Positions 28,613 through 36,317 of a DNA stretch of 64,000 nt are shown piece after piece. The first letter of the stretch is position 1. Every line of letters begins with the position of its first letter. The stretch is from Myxococcales bacterium (GTDB lineage Bacteria; Myxococcota; UBA727; GCA-2721815): positions 3,524 to 67,523 of the forward strand of contig PBLQ01000016.1 of the NCBI GenBank assembly GCA_002721815.1. The letters run 5' to 3'. The position numbers and the translations under genes are program-made. Under the pieces are notes generated by a model. The model was not told the origin of the DNA, made no database searches, and saw only the letters and a program-made list of their open reading frames with translations.

Positions 28613-30172
28613 TTATTGATTGAGATGGAAGAATGGAATGTACCGTGATCCATTCAAATCATCGTGATCGACCTGTAAGGTCGCCAAAGAGGTGGCTGCA
28701 CTGTGGGTGAATGCCGTGAAGGGTGCATCGCTGGTGCCTGAATTATGAGCTCCGTATTTCCACGTGGATGAGGGCCCTGCGTTGCGAATGACAAACAGAT
28801 AGCTGGTTCCCTGTGTGAGTTGAGCATTCAGGCCCGTACCAAAATAAAACTTGTGATCACCCCCTGTCGTTGTTGAATTGTCGACGGTATAGACATTACT
28901 GCCAGATGCAATTTGCCAAGTAGAGCCCACTTGTTCGAAAACAGCCAATTCTAATTCGAAGTTCTCCGCGCCATTGTCTTGGTCGCCTTGAAGGATGTGT
29001 GCTTCATCGAACAAGCCCGTCGCTGGGGCATCAAACAAAATGAAGAGGGCGTTATTTTTTGTAAGTAAGTAACGATCGGTGACCGCTGCGGGGCCGAAGG
29101 AACGGACATAGGTGGCCTGTTCGAGTGTTGCTGAGCTTGAGCCGCCATTGAGGTGCGGGCATTCAATCACCCAACTGTTGCTGTCAGTGTTGGTGGTGCA
29201 ATTACTACCATTCAAAATGGTTTCCGAGCCAGTGTCACAAGAGACGGTGACACCGTTGTCTGCCGTTTGTAGGCTGCAACCCTGACCATGGGCACCATCA
29301 TCGCCGTTTAACCCATTGGTGCCGGCTTGCCCATTGGTCCCATCTTTTACCACGGCTGAACTGTCGCCGCAGGTAATGCGCAGCCCGTTACCGGTTTCTA
29401 CTGCAGTGCAATCGGAGCCATGTGTGCCATTGTTTCCATTTTGCCCGTTGTTGACGTGGCTTTGGGTTCCGTCTTGGCAGTGGATTTGTACCCCTTCAGG
29501 GGTAGGTATCGCAGCACAGGGGCCGCCGTTCACGCCGTTGTTCCCATTGCGAACGGTAGTGGTTGTCCCGTCTTCGCAAACAATTTCTTGTCCTTCTTCG
29601 GTGCTGCTGAAGCTGCAAGAGGTGCCATTTTGGCCATTGGCCCCCGGTGAACCGTTGTTTCCATTGACGGGAGCGTGGTTCAACGTGACTGTTCCGTTTT
29701 GACCGTTCTCCCCGGGGTTTCCTGGTGTACCATTGACGCCACGACGAATCAGTGTCGATGTGCCGTCTTCACAGAGCAATGAAATGCCACCATCGGTTTC
29801 TACAGTGTGACAGGTGGTGCCATCACTGCCATTTTGCCCTGAATTTCCGTCAACCCCGTTTTGAATCAAGGTGGTGGTGCCATCTTCGCAGATGACTTGA
29901 ATGCCGTTGCTGGTGGGACTGATGCTGCAAGCGGTACCGTCTTGGCCATTTGTACCTGTTTGGCCTTGCTGTCCCATGTCACCAACGCCACCGTCAGTGC
30001 CGTCTTCACCGTGATAACCACGCGCACCCTCGAGTCCCTTCACCCCTCTTGGCCCAGCCGGTCCGGTTTCACCCTCAACACAAGCCAGAGGGCCGCTAAG
30101 CATGACTGCCAGCGCCAAGTTGGGCATCCAAAACATCCTTCTTTGAGTTTTGTTGGTGATTGGCTGCCTCAT
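28613..30172 (-). CDS. Collagen-like repeat lipoprotein A
   Basis: 519 residues; the lipobox is LSGPLAC, near residue 31. About 16 Gly-X-Y triplets (GPRGVKGLEGARG) are followed by seven units in which a disulfide-like Cys pair, about 13 residues apart and ending in CEDGT, separates Gly-X-Y stretches rich in Asn and Asp. The C-terminal 190 residues form a beta-rich domain with GLNAQLTQGTSYLFVIRNAG. It is a paralogue of the gene immediately upstream. Start choice: the ATG at 30172 leaves a positively charged leader; the ATG at 30127 with AGAAGG upstream is an alternative. Likely a surface fibre protein whose trimers form by the Gly-X-Y segments; the ligand is unknown. Confidence 0.8.
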   Translation of the reverse strand: MRQPITNKTQRRMFWMPNLALAVMLSGPLACVEGETGPAGPRGVKGLEGARGYHGEDGTDGGVGDMGQQGQTGTNGQDGTACSISPTSNGIQVICEDGTTTLIQNGVDGNSGQNGSDGTTCHTVETDGGISLLCEDGTSTLIRRGVNGTPGNPGENGQNGTVTLNHAPVNGNNGSPGANGQNGTSCSFSSTEEGQEIVCEDGTTTTVRNGNNGVNGGPCAAIPTPEGVQIHCQDGTQSHVNNGQNGNNGTHGSDCTAVETGNGLRITCGDSSAVVKDGTNGQAGTNGLNGDDGAHGQGCSLQTADNGVTVSCDTGSETILNGSNCTTNTDSNSWVIECPHLNGGSSSATLEQATYVRSFGPAAVTDRYLLTKNNALFILFDAPATGLFDEAHILQGDQDNGAENFELELAVFEQVGSTWQIASGSNVYTVDNSTTTGGDHKFYFGTGLNAQLTQGTSYLFVIRNAGPSSTWKYGAHNSGTSDAPFTAFTHSAATSLATLQVDHDDLNGSRYIPFFHLNQ

Positions 30173-30173
30173 G

Positions 30174-31751
30174 TTATTGGCTCACCCGGTACCATGGCTT
30201 ATGCGGGTTGCCTTGATCGTCATCTAGGACGAGCAGGGTTTCTTCGGTATAAGTGTTTAAGTCATTCAGGGCGCGTTTGTAAGACAGGCGTGCCCCGCCA
30301 CTGCCTTGGCCTACGACGTTCGCGTAATAGCTGGCATAGGGCCAATCAGAAGTGCCTGCATTTCGAATGACAAAGTAATACCTGGTATTTTTTTGCAGTT
30401 GTGCGTTGAGGCCGCTTCCTGAAAAACGTGAAAATGCGTCGGTGGTGCTGGTATCTACCACTTGCACATTGCTACCGGGCACGAGGGTCAGATCGGCATA
30501 GTCATTGGACTCTCCAGCCCATTGAAAAAGGGCCACTTGAAGATTCACGTCGGATTCAGCGCGTTGGATAATGGAGAACAGATCGTACAGCCCGGTCGAC
30601 GGCGAGTAGAACTTAGAGATTAAGGCTTGGCCTGCTGCCAGGGAATCACTGGTATTGTTCACCATGGCCATGCCATAGGGTTCGAAGCTGGAGAACCCTG
30701 CCACTGACGCCGTGGTCGCTGAATCACCTTCTCCGCACGCAATGGATATGCCACCGCCCACTTGATTGACGGTACAGCTCGACCCATGGTTCACCGTTTC
30801 GGTTGTTGCGCCACAGGTGATGCTCACCCCATCGACCACTGAGGTGATTTGACAGTCATCGCCATTGGTGCCGGGGACCCCGTTGGTACCAGGCGCACCA
30901 TCGGTGCCGTCTAACCCATCACGAATAAAGTTGGAGGTGCCATCGGTACAGGAGACAATGGCGCCGCCATCGGTTTCTTCGGTGCTGCATGAGGTCCCGT
31001 TTTCACCATCGAGTCCATGACTGCCATGATGGATGGTGTTTTCGGTGCCATCTGAGCAGTTGATATGCGCGCCGCCGTCGAATGAAGTTGTAGAGCACGA
31101 TGTGCCGTCTGTCCCGTCAGCGCCATGGGTAATCAGACTGGTGGTGCTGTCGGTGCATAGAATGCGAGCCCCTCCGTCCGTTTCTTCGGTGGTGCAGGAG
31201 CTGCCGTTGGTGCCATCGGTCCCATCGGTGCCATCAGCGCCGTGGGTAATGAAATTGCTGGTGCCATCGGTGCACAGGATATGAATACCGCCGTCGGCGC
31301 TTTCAGAGCTGCAAGAACTGCCGTTGCTGCCATTGGTCCCGTTGGTGCCATCAACGCCATCTTGACCGTGTCGCACGATGGTCGAGGTGCCATCGGTACA
31401 TTGGATAACCACGCCCGCGTCTGTTTCATGGGTGCTGCATGAGGTCCCATTTTGCCCGTTGCTGCCATTGGCACCGTTGCTCCCATTGCTTAAAAATACG
31501 GTGGTGCCATTTTCACATGTCACATAAACCCCCCCGTCCGCACCGTAGGTGGAACAAGAGTCGCCCGGCGCGCCGGTTTCTCCCCGAGGACCCTCAGGGC
31601 CTCTAGGGCCACGCAGACCGTTGCTTCCGCTGTTGCCACTGACACCTTGTTCGCCTTGAAAGCCGCGCAGGCCCCGGGGGCCCCTTTCGCCTTGAGGCCC
31701 TTCAATACAACCGGTCACCAATACAAGCGCGATTAAAAAATCCTTCCGCAT
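30174..31751 (-). CDS. Collagen-like repeat lipoprotein B
   Basis: 525 residues. The lipobox (LVTGC, Cys at residue 15) is followed by 15 strict Gly-X-Y triplets with charged and Pro residues (GPQGERGPRGLRGFQG). Then come eight units of a Cys, about 13 residues with DGG, a second Cys, DGT and a short Gly-Asp/Asn-rich linker. The C-terminal domain (about residues 355-525) shares GLNAQLxxxTxYxFVIRNAG with its neighbour. The ribosome site GAGGGAGG lies six bases before the ATG. The next gene begins one base after its stop, so the two are an operon, and probably a recent duplication that diverged in repeat number. Confidence 0.83.
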   Translation of the reverse strand: MRKDFLIALVLVTGCIEGPQGERGPRGLRGFQGEQGVSGNSGSNGLRGPRGPEGPRGETGAPGDSCSTYGADGGVYVTCENGTTVFLSNGSNGANGSNGQNGTSCSTHETDAGVVIQCTDGTSTIVRHGQDGVDGTNGTNGSNGSSCSSESADGGIHILCTDGTSNFITHGADGTDGTDGTNGSSCTTEETDGGARILCTDSTTSLITHGADGTDGTSCSTTSFDGGAHINCSDGTENTIHHGSHGLDGENGTSCSTEETDGGAIVSCTDGTSNFIRDGLDGTDGAPGTNGVPGTNGDDCQITSVVDGVSITCGATTETVNHGSSCTVNQVGGGISIACGEGDSATTASVAGFSSFEPYGMAMVNNTSDSLAAGQALISKFYSPSTGLYDLFSIIQRAESDVNLQVALFQWAGESNDYADLTLVPGSNVQVVDTSTTDAFSRFSGSGLNAQLQKNTRYYFVIRNAGTSDWPYASYYANVVGQGSGGARLSYKRALNDLNTYTEETLLVLDDDQGNPHKPWYRVSQ

Positions 31752-32059
31752 TATCTGCCTCCCTCTCGAAGATAATGTAAGATCCAGTGTCGCTGCAAAT
31801 CCCCCATCTAATTAACGGATAATCGGGCTGTCTATTCATCCACTCGGCAGTCTTATCCCGAAAAGGGCGGCATGAACCTGGAAAACCCCCGTTATTATAA
31901 GGACTTGCAGCCCCCCGTGTGTATTCCTAGAATTAACCATAATATAAATCTTGAAAAAACCTTTATTCCAATAAAAACAGTGGCTTATAATATTCTCACG
32001 TCCTAACCTGAGTGAGATTTGGCTCCTATGTTGCACAGATCGAGGGAGGCGACAGCAAC
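31752..32059. other. Intergenic region between divergent genes
   Basis: 308 bases, A/T-rich in the half nearer the SGNH-like gene. It holds the ribosome site of the collagen-like lipoprotein (minus strand) and a perfect TATAAT at 31986-31991 on the plus strand. I see no open reading frame with coding character, RNA gene or strong hairpin. Confidence 0.6.
31963..31991 (+). promoter_or_regulatory. Candidate promoter of the SGNH-like gene
   Basis: A perfect -10 box TATAAT (31986-31991) lies 17 bases after TTATTC, a weak -35 (31963-31968). Transcription would begin near 31998, giving a leader of about 62 bases before the GTG start at 32060, which follows GGGAGG. Confidence 0.45.
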
Positions 32060-33160
32060 GTGTTTCGTGCATTGATCATTTTGATTTTTGGGTTGCCCCT
32101 GATGTTTTTGGCGGCCGAGCTGGGTGTGCGTCAAACCCATTGGCGATATCTGGTGGTCCCACAGGCACCGGCCTTTCCGCCTGGGGTCTTTGACGAGGAT
32201 CCCTTGTTGGATTTCGATTTGGCCCCCGGAAAAAGTCAGCAGGCCTTAACTTACCGCGGACCCGGTCATGACATTTCGTCCAATCGTTGGGGATGTTTCG
32301 ATTTTGATCGTGGGACCGGCGACGACTATATTCTCGTGATTGGCGGTGATGCCGCTTGGGGGCAGGTGCCTTTGACCCACCACTGGGCCACGGTCTTAGA
32401 AAACGAATTGGGTTCACGTGTTTTAAAATGCGGGGTTCCTGGAACCGGCACGGCCTATCATGTTCAAAAGGCCAAGCGTGTGATCGACGATGTGGGCAAG
32501 CCGCCGGCTTTGGTGGTTTTAATGTACGAACCAAATGACTTCTCAGATGATTTTGTCGGTCAGCAGTACTTGATGGAAGGACAAAAGCGGCGGTTTATTT
32601 TCCGCTGGCTGGACCTTGAATCGGGTTATGTGGACCGGCACACGTCGGATTCGTTGAAGGCCGAACGCCAAAAATCGTTTCAGAAAAAAGACGCCATGGG
32701 TTTGGCCATGTCCATGTTGGAACAAAGTGTTTTGTTCGCCACCGGGCAATATTTTTTCGAGAGATTCAAACCCGCTGAAGATAAAAGTAATAATCGTGTT
32801 TACCAGCTAGATGAAACCGATTTCTTCCAAGGCCATGAGCAGCATGGATGGCTGAACAACGAAATGGATGCGCACCTGGAGAACTTGCAGTCGTTGCAGA
32901 CATTGGCTTCTTGGAACAACAGTCAACTGTTGGTGGTGACCGATAATTTTTCCTTTCCGGGGAGAGGGCAGGCCGCAAAAGAATTTTTTGAAGCACAAGG
33001 GGTACACGTCTTTGATGTGGGGCGCCGGGTGCGGGCAAAGGCGGCACAGCGGGATAAGAACGCATATCTTACGTACTACCGTTTGTGGAATAAACGAGGC
33101 AACCAGTTCGCGGGGTTTGAGATCACCGACTATATACGGAAGAATGGGCTTCAGAAGTAA
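32060..33160 (+). CDS. Membrane-anchored SGNH/GDSL-hydrolase-like protein
   Basis: 366 residues from the GTG at 32060, chosen because GGGAGG is suitably spaced and the product then begins with a hydrophobic anchor (MFRALIILIFGLPLMFLAAELG). The body has a Rossmann-like flavodoxin layout: ILVIGGDAAWGQVP in the place of the GDSL block, a central GVPGTGTAYH (block II-like), VVLMYEPNDFSDD (the block III N/D) and a late VFDVGR. The usual catalytic Ser (GDS) appears as GDA, so activity is uncertain. Similar proteins occur with polysaccharide O-acetylation systems; no such partner is adjacent. Confidence 0.6.
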   Translation: MFRALIILIFGLPLMFLAAELGVRQTHWRYLVVPQAPAFPPGVFDEDPLLDFDLAPGKSQQALTYRGPGHDISSNRWGCFDFDRGTGDDYILVIGGDAAWGQVPLTHHWATVLENELGSRVLKCGVPGTGTAYHVQKAKRVIDDVGKPPALVVLMYEPNDFSDDFVGQQYLMEGQKRRFIFRWLDLESGYVDRHTSDSLKAERQKSFQKKDAMGLAMSMLEQSVLFATGQYFFERFKPAEDKSNNRVYQLDETDFFQGHEQHGWLNNEMDAHLENLQSLQTLASWNNSQLLVVTDNFSFPGRGQAAKEFFEAQGVHVFDVGRRVRAKAAQRDKNAYLTYYRLWNKRGNQFAGFEITDYIRKNGLQK

Positions 33161-33167
33161 AAGCCCA

Positions 33168-33590
33168 TCATGTCTCTTCGTCGGGTTGCGGACCGACCAA
33201 CATGAATGCGATGAAGGTGGCCAAAGGCGCGGCCAAGACCCCTGCCACTGTCATCCACATGGGATGGGGAAGCATGTTTAAAGTTTGGATGGCCATGAGC
33301 CACTGAATAACCCCCACCAATCCGCCAGCCATTTTTTTTCGAATGGGTGCTGCTTTGATGGCCAACAAGACACCCGTGAAAGCACCTAAAAACCAGGCCA
33401 GCAAAACAAAAAGCATGGCCCCAATGGAAACATCGGTCATGTGAGCGGTGATGCTCTCCACGCTCTCGGGATCGATATTGTCTGGCAAAGGATAAAAATG
33501 ATGCCCAGTCATTTGGATGGCCATCACGGTTAATGCGCCGAGAAATCCCCCCGCCATGATGGCGAGAATATCTTTGATAATGGTGTCCAT
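33168..33590 (-). CDS. Hypothetical small membrane protein
   Basis: 140 residues starting at the ATG at 33590, with GGGGAG seven bases upstream; the frame to 33806 runs through the neighbour's coding sequence and is not credible. Four hydrophobic helices: residues 5-25, 57-80, 87-106 and 112-132. A His-containing loop (MTGHHFYPLP) separates the first two. No family was recognised. It lies 94 bases downstream of the SPFH/NfeD genes on the same strand and may belong to their transcript. Confidence 0.65.
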   Translation of the reverse strand: MDTIIKDILAIMAGGFLGALTVMAIQMTGHHFYPLPDNIDPESVESITAHMTDVSIGAMLFVLLAWFLGAFTGVLLAIKAAPIRKKMAGGLVGVIQWLMAIQTLNMLPHPMWMTVAGVLAAPLATFIAFMLVGPQPDEET

Positions 33591-33684
33591 GGTCTTGCTC
33601 CCCGAGCCTACCTTACTCGCGTGCCGGTGAGGGATCAAGTTCCAGTGGGTTTGCTTTGCAAAACCGGGTTTCAGCTTGGCATCT

Positions 33685-34719
33685 TCAATCCGAAGAGCCT
33701 GATGTGACCGGGGCTGTTTGAGCAGCATCGGCAGCCATGGGCACTTTGTCTCTGGTTTGCGCTTGTGGCAACGCATTTTGAAGCTGGGCGAAGTCAGCCA
33801 TCTCACTGTCGATATTCAATCCAACCGATTTGAGCAGGTCATCGATTTTGGTGATGTCCGCCGGGAGGAGTACTTGCGTCTTGGAACTGGCCAAGTGCCC
33901 AAACTCTTTGAGATAAGCCTGTGCCAATCGTAGCTTGATGGCTTCGTCGCCACCTTGTTGCACCAGCGATTCACCCACTTTGGTAATGGACTCCGCGGTG
34001 GCCTGGGCGATGGCCAGAATTTCTTGGGCACGGCCTTCGGCTTCATTGATGCGCTTGGTCATTTCACCCTCGGATTTGTTGATCATTTCCATTTTAAGGC
34101 CTTCGCTGTCATTGATCATGGCCTGTTTTTCGCCTTCGGTGCGCGCCAGCAAAGCACGGCGATCGCGTTCCGCCGTGAGCTGGCGTTCCATGGCATCGCG
34201 CACACTGGCGGGGACCTCGATGTTTTTCACTTCGTACCGGTGTACTTGAATGCCCCAGCTTTCACTGACCTCACTGATCACCGACAACACACGAGAGTTA
34301 ATGGCTTCGCGTTCTTCGAACGTCCGGTCTAAATCTAAGGTGCCAATGACGGAGCGGGTGGTGGTTTGTGCCAGAACGCGGGCCGCGCTGCGGTAGTTGG
34401 TGATACCGTAACTGGCATTTTCAGGGTGGGTGACACTGATGTACAAAACGCCATCCACTTCAACCCGAACGTTGTCCTGGGTGAAGCATTCTTGAGGGGG
34501 AACTTCGATGGCTTCTTCTTTGAGGTGCTGGATAAACGCCACGGAATCAATAAAAGGGATGCCAAAGTGAAAGCCTGGCCCCCACGTGGCGTGATAGCGG
34601 CCCAACCGTTCCACGATATAGGATTGGCGATTGGGAACGATACGAATGGAGCGAATGAACTTCACCGCCACATACAAAGAAAGGAGGGTCCATATTCCGG
34701 TTGCGATTTGATCCATCAT
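33685..34719 (-). CDS. SPFH-domain protein (stomatin/paraslipin type), second copy
   Basis: 344 residues with an N-terminal membrane hairpin/helix and an SPFH (band 7) domain: IVPNRQSYIVERLGRYHATWGPGFHF, QECFTQDNVRVEVDGVLY and TRSVIGTLDLDRTF. A long coiled coil rich in EGEK/SEG (about residues 190-260) follows, then a polar tail. These proteins oligomerise into membrane cages or microdomains. The start is the ATG at 34719 (or the adjacent one at 34716), one base after the upstream stop. It is a diverged paralogue of the gene at 34721-35650 with identical domain order, so a hetero-oligomer is plausible. Confidence 0.88.
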   Translation of the reverse strand: MMDQIATGIWTLLSLYVAVKFIRSIRIVPNRQSYIVERLGRYHATWGPGFHFGIPFIDSVAFIQHLKEEAIEVPPQECFTQDNVRVEVDGVLYISVTHPENASYGITNYRSAARVLAQTTTRSVIGTLDLDRTFEEREAINSRVLSVISEVSESWGIQVHRYEVKNIEVPASVRDAMERQLTAERDRRALLARTEGEKQAMINDSEGLKMEMINKSEGEMTKRINEAEGRAQEILAIAQATAESITKVGESLVQQGGDEAIKLRLAQAYLKEFGHLASSKTQVLLPADITKIDDLLKSVGLNIDSEMADFAQLQNALPQAQTRDKVPMAADAAQTAPVTSGSSD

Positions 34720-34720
34720 G

Positions 34721-35650
34721 TTATTTCTTCTCGTTGCTGCTGGTTGGGATTTTTTGACTGACTTCGCCCATACCCTGGAAGAAGCCTTGGATGTTCGCCA
34801 GTTCATTGGGAACCACTGAGACATTAGATTTGGAGACAATGCGACCAAACTCGTCAATGAATTGTTCCACCAGTTGGGCTTGAACCGCTTGTCGGCCACC
34901 TGGACCATTGATGGCGTTGGCCACCAGGCTGACCGCTTCGGCGGATGCGGTGGCCAAGGTCCGAATCTCACCAGCCGTACCGTTGGACTCGTTGATGCGG
35001 CGTTGTTTTTCGCCTTCGGACAGGTTGATGGCTTGAATTTTTTCGCCTTCGGACAAGTTAATTTTGGCCTCTTTTTCCCCGGAGGAAATGGTGATGTCCG
35101 CACGCTTTTGTCGTTCGGCTTCCATTTGTTTTTCCATGGTGTCCACAACGCGACGGGAAGGGTCGATGTTCATGATTTCGTAGCGAATCATTTTTATGCC
35201 CCAAGGGGCCGAGGCTTTGTCGATTTCATTCACGATGTTTTCATTGATGGCGTCGCGTTCGGTGAATGTTTCGTCCAGGGTGAGCTTCCCGATTTCGGAG
35301 CGCATGGTGGTTTGTGCGAGATTGACACTGGCAGTGATGTAGTTACCGATGCCGTAACTGGCTTTGCGCGCGTCGGTGACTTTCAAATAAACAAACCCGT
35401 CCACATCCACCTGAATGTTGTCGCGGGTAATGCAGCTTTGACTGGGCACCCCGATGACTTGTTCGCGGACCTCTTGGCGATAGGCGGCACGGTCGACAAA
35501 TGGAATCAGAAAATGAAAGCCCGCTCCGAGCACTTGGTCAAATTTACCCAAGCGTTCTTTGATAACTTTGCTGCGTTCGGGGACCACGATAAAGGTTTTG
35601 AGGATAATGCCCAAGGCCACGAGAAATCCAATGGTGAATCCAAGAAACAT
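34721..35650 (-). CDS. SPFH-domain protein (stomatin/QmcA type), first copy
   Basis: 309 residues: one N-terminal transmembrane helix (residues 3-22), the SPFH domain (VVPERSKVIKERLGKFDQVLGAGFHF, TMRSEIGKLTLDETF, MIRYEIMNI) and a C-terminal helical region with repeated LSEGEK. The family is stomatin/QmcA. Gene order NfeD, SPFH, SPFH matches the widely conserved NfeD-stomatin operon, thought to organise membrane proteins or membrane proteolysis. The spacing to NfeD is 17 bases. Confidence 0.9.
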   Translation of the reverse strand: MFLGFTIGFLVALGIILKTFIVVPERSKVIKERLGKFDQVLGAGFHFLIPFVDRAAYRQEVREQVIGVPSQSCITRDNIQVDVDGFVYLKVTDARKASYGIGNYITASVNLAQTTMRSEIGKLTLDETFTERDAINENIVNEIDKASAPWGIKMIRYEIMNIDPSRRVVDTMEKQMEAERQKRADITISSGEKEAKINLSEGEKIQAINLSEGEKQRRINESNGTAGEIRTLATASAEAVSLVANAINGPGGRQAVQAQLVEQFIDEFGRIVSKSNVSVVPNELANIQGFFQGMGEVSQKIPTSSNEKK

Positions 35651-35667
35651 GTGTGGGGCTCCTTTCG

Positions 35668-36273
35668 TTAATCTTTGGGTTGAGGCGTCTCGACGGTTTC
35701 TGCCTCTTCGTTTTCGGTTTGTGCGACGGGGACTTTGCTGGGGCGTTCACCCGACTCTAGCTGGCCCGCCACTTCGAGAGGTTCGATGATCCAAGCCACG
35801 TTGTCTCGATAGACGAGTTTGGCGGTGGTGCCGGCTGCGATGGTTCCTTCAACAGTTTTGGCGGGCCATGAGGTGCCCTGAATGCGAATGCGACCTTCAT
35901 CGTTGGCATCACTGCAATCACTCAGAACTTGGACTTCTTTGCCGTACATGCTGGCATCTTCGTCGATGCTCACGCGTTTTTCTTCACTGGGGAAATATTT
36001 TTTGGCCACATTGCGCAAACTTAAGACCAGGCCCACAGAGGTGACGGTCCAAAGACCAACGGAGGCGCCTAAGCTTTCCACGATTCCCAGCGCCCTTGCC
36101 CCGGCCACCAGCACACTGGCAAATCCCAAAAAGCCGATCACCATGCCCGGGACAATCATTTCGCTGAGCATCATGGTGATGCCCGCAATCAGCCAAATTG
36201 TAGTGATGGTATCGCCGTCCAAAGGTTCCCCTGCATTCACCTTTTGATGCCACGAAAAGGCAGTTGCGATCAA
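35668..36273 (-). CDS. NfeD-family membrane protein (short type)
   Basis: 201 residues. Three hydrophobic helices (residues about 24-100, with the Gly-rich VIGFLGFASVLVAGARAL) precede an OB-fold domain at about 115-170 (GKEVQVLSDCSDANDEGRIRIQG, then TIAAGTTAKLVY). The short form lacks the N-terminal ClpP-class protease. The tail is acidic and disordered. The start is uncertain: the ATG at 36273, or a GTG at 36240 that opens closer to the first helix. It forms an operon with the two SPFH genes downstream. Confidence 0.8.
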   Translation of the reverse strand: MIATAFSWHQKVNAGEPLDGDTITTIWLIAGITMMLSEMIVPGMVIGFLGFASVLVAGARALGIVESLGASVGLWTVTSVGLVLSLRNVAKKYFPSEEKRVSIDEDASMYGKEVQVLSDCSDANDEGRIRIQGTSWPAKTVEGTIAAGTTAKLVYRDNVAWIIEPLEVAGQLESGERPSKVPVAQTENEEAETVETPQPKD

Positions 36274-36317
36274 GGGAAGTTACGTTGAAAGACTTGTTGA
36301 AATCTAGAAGGTTATGC

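Noticed and set aside
28604-28617. 14-base perfect palindrome AATAAGTACTTATT between two convergent stops
   Set aside because: It is only 14 bases, contains both stop codons and has no T run. Two TAA stops on opposite strands readily create this by chance.
29861-30370. 169-residue plus-strand frame across the collagen-like genes
   Set aside because: It arises opposite Gly/Asp repeat codons and crosses two genes with clear lipoprotein starts.
33590-33806. Long N-terminal extension of the small membrane protein
   Set aside because: It overlaps the SPFH gene in another frame and has a basic, low-quality composition; the ATG at 33590 has a strong ribosome site.
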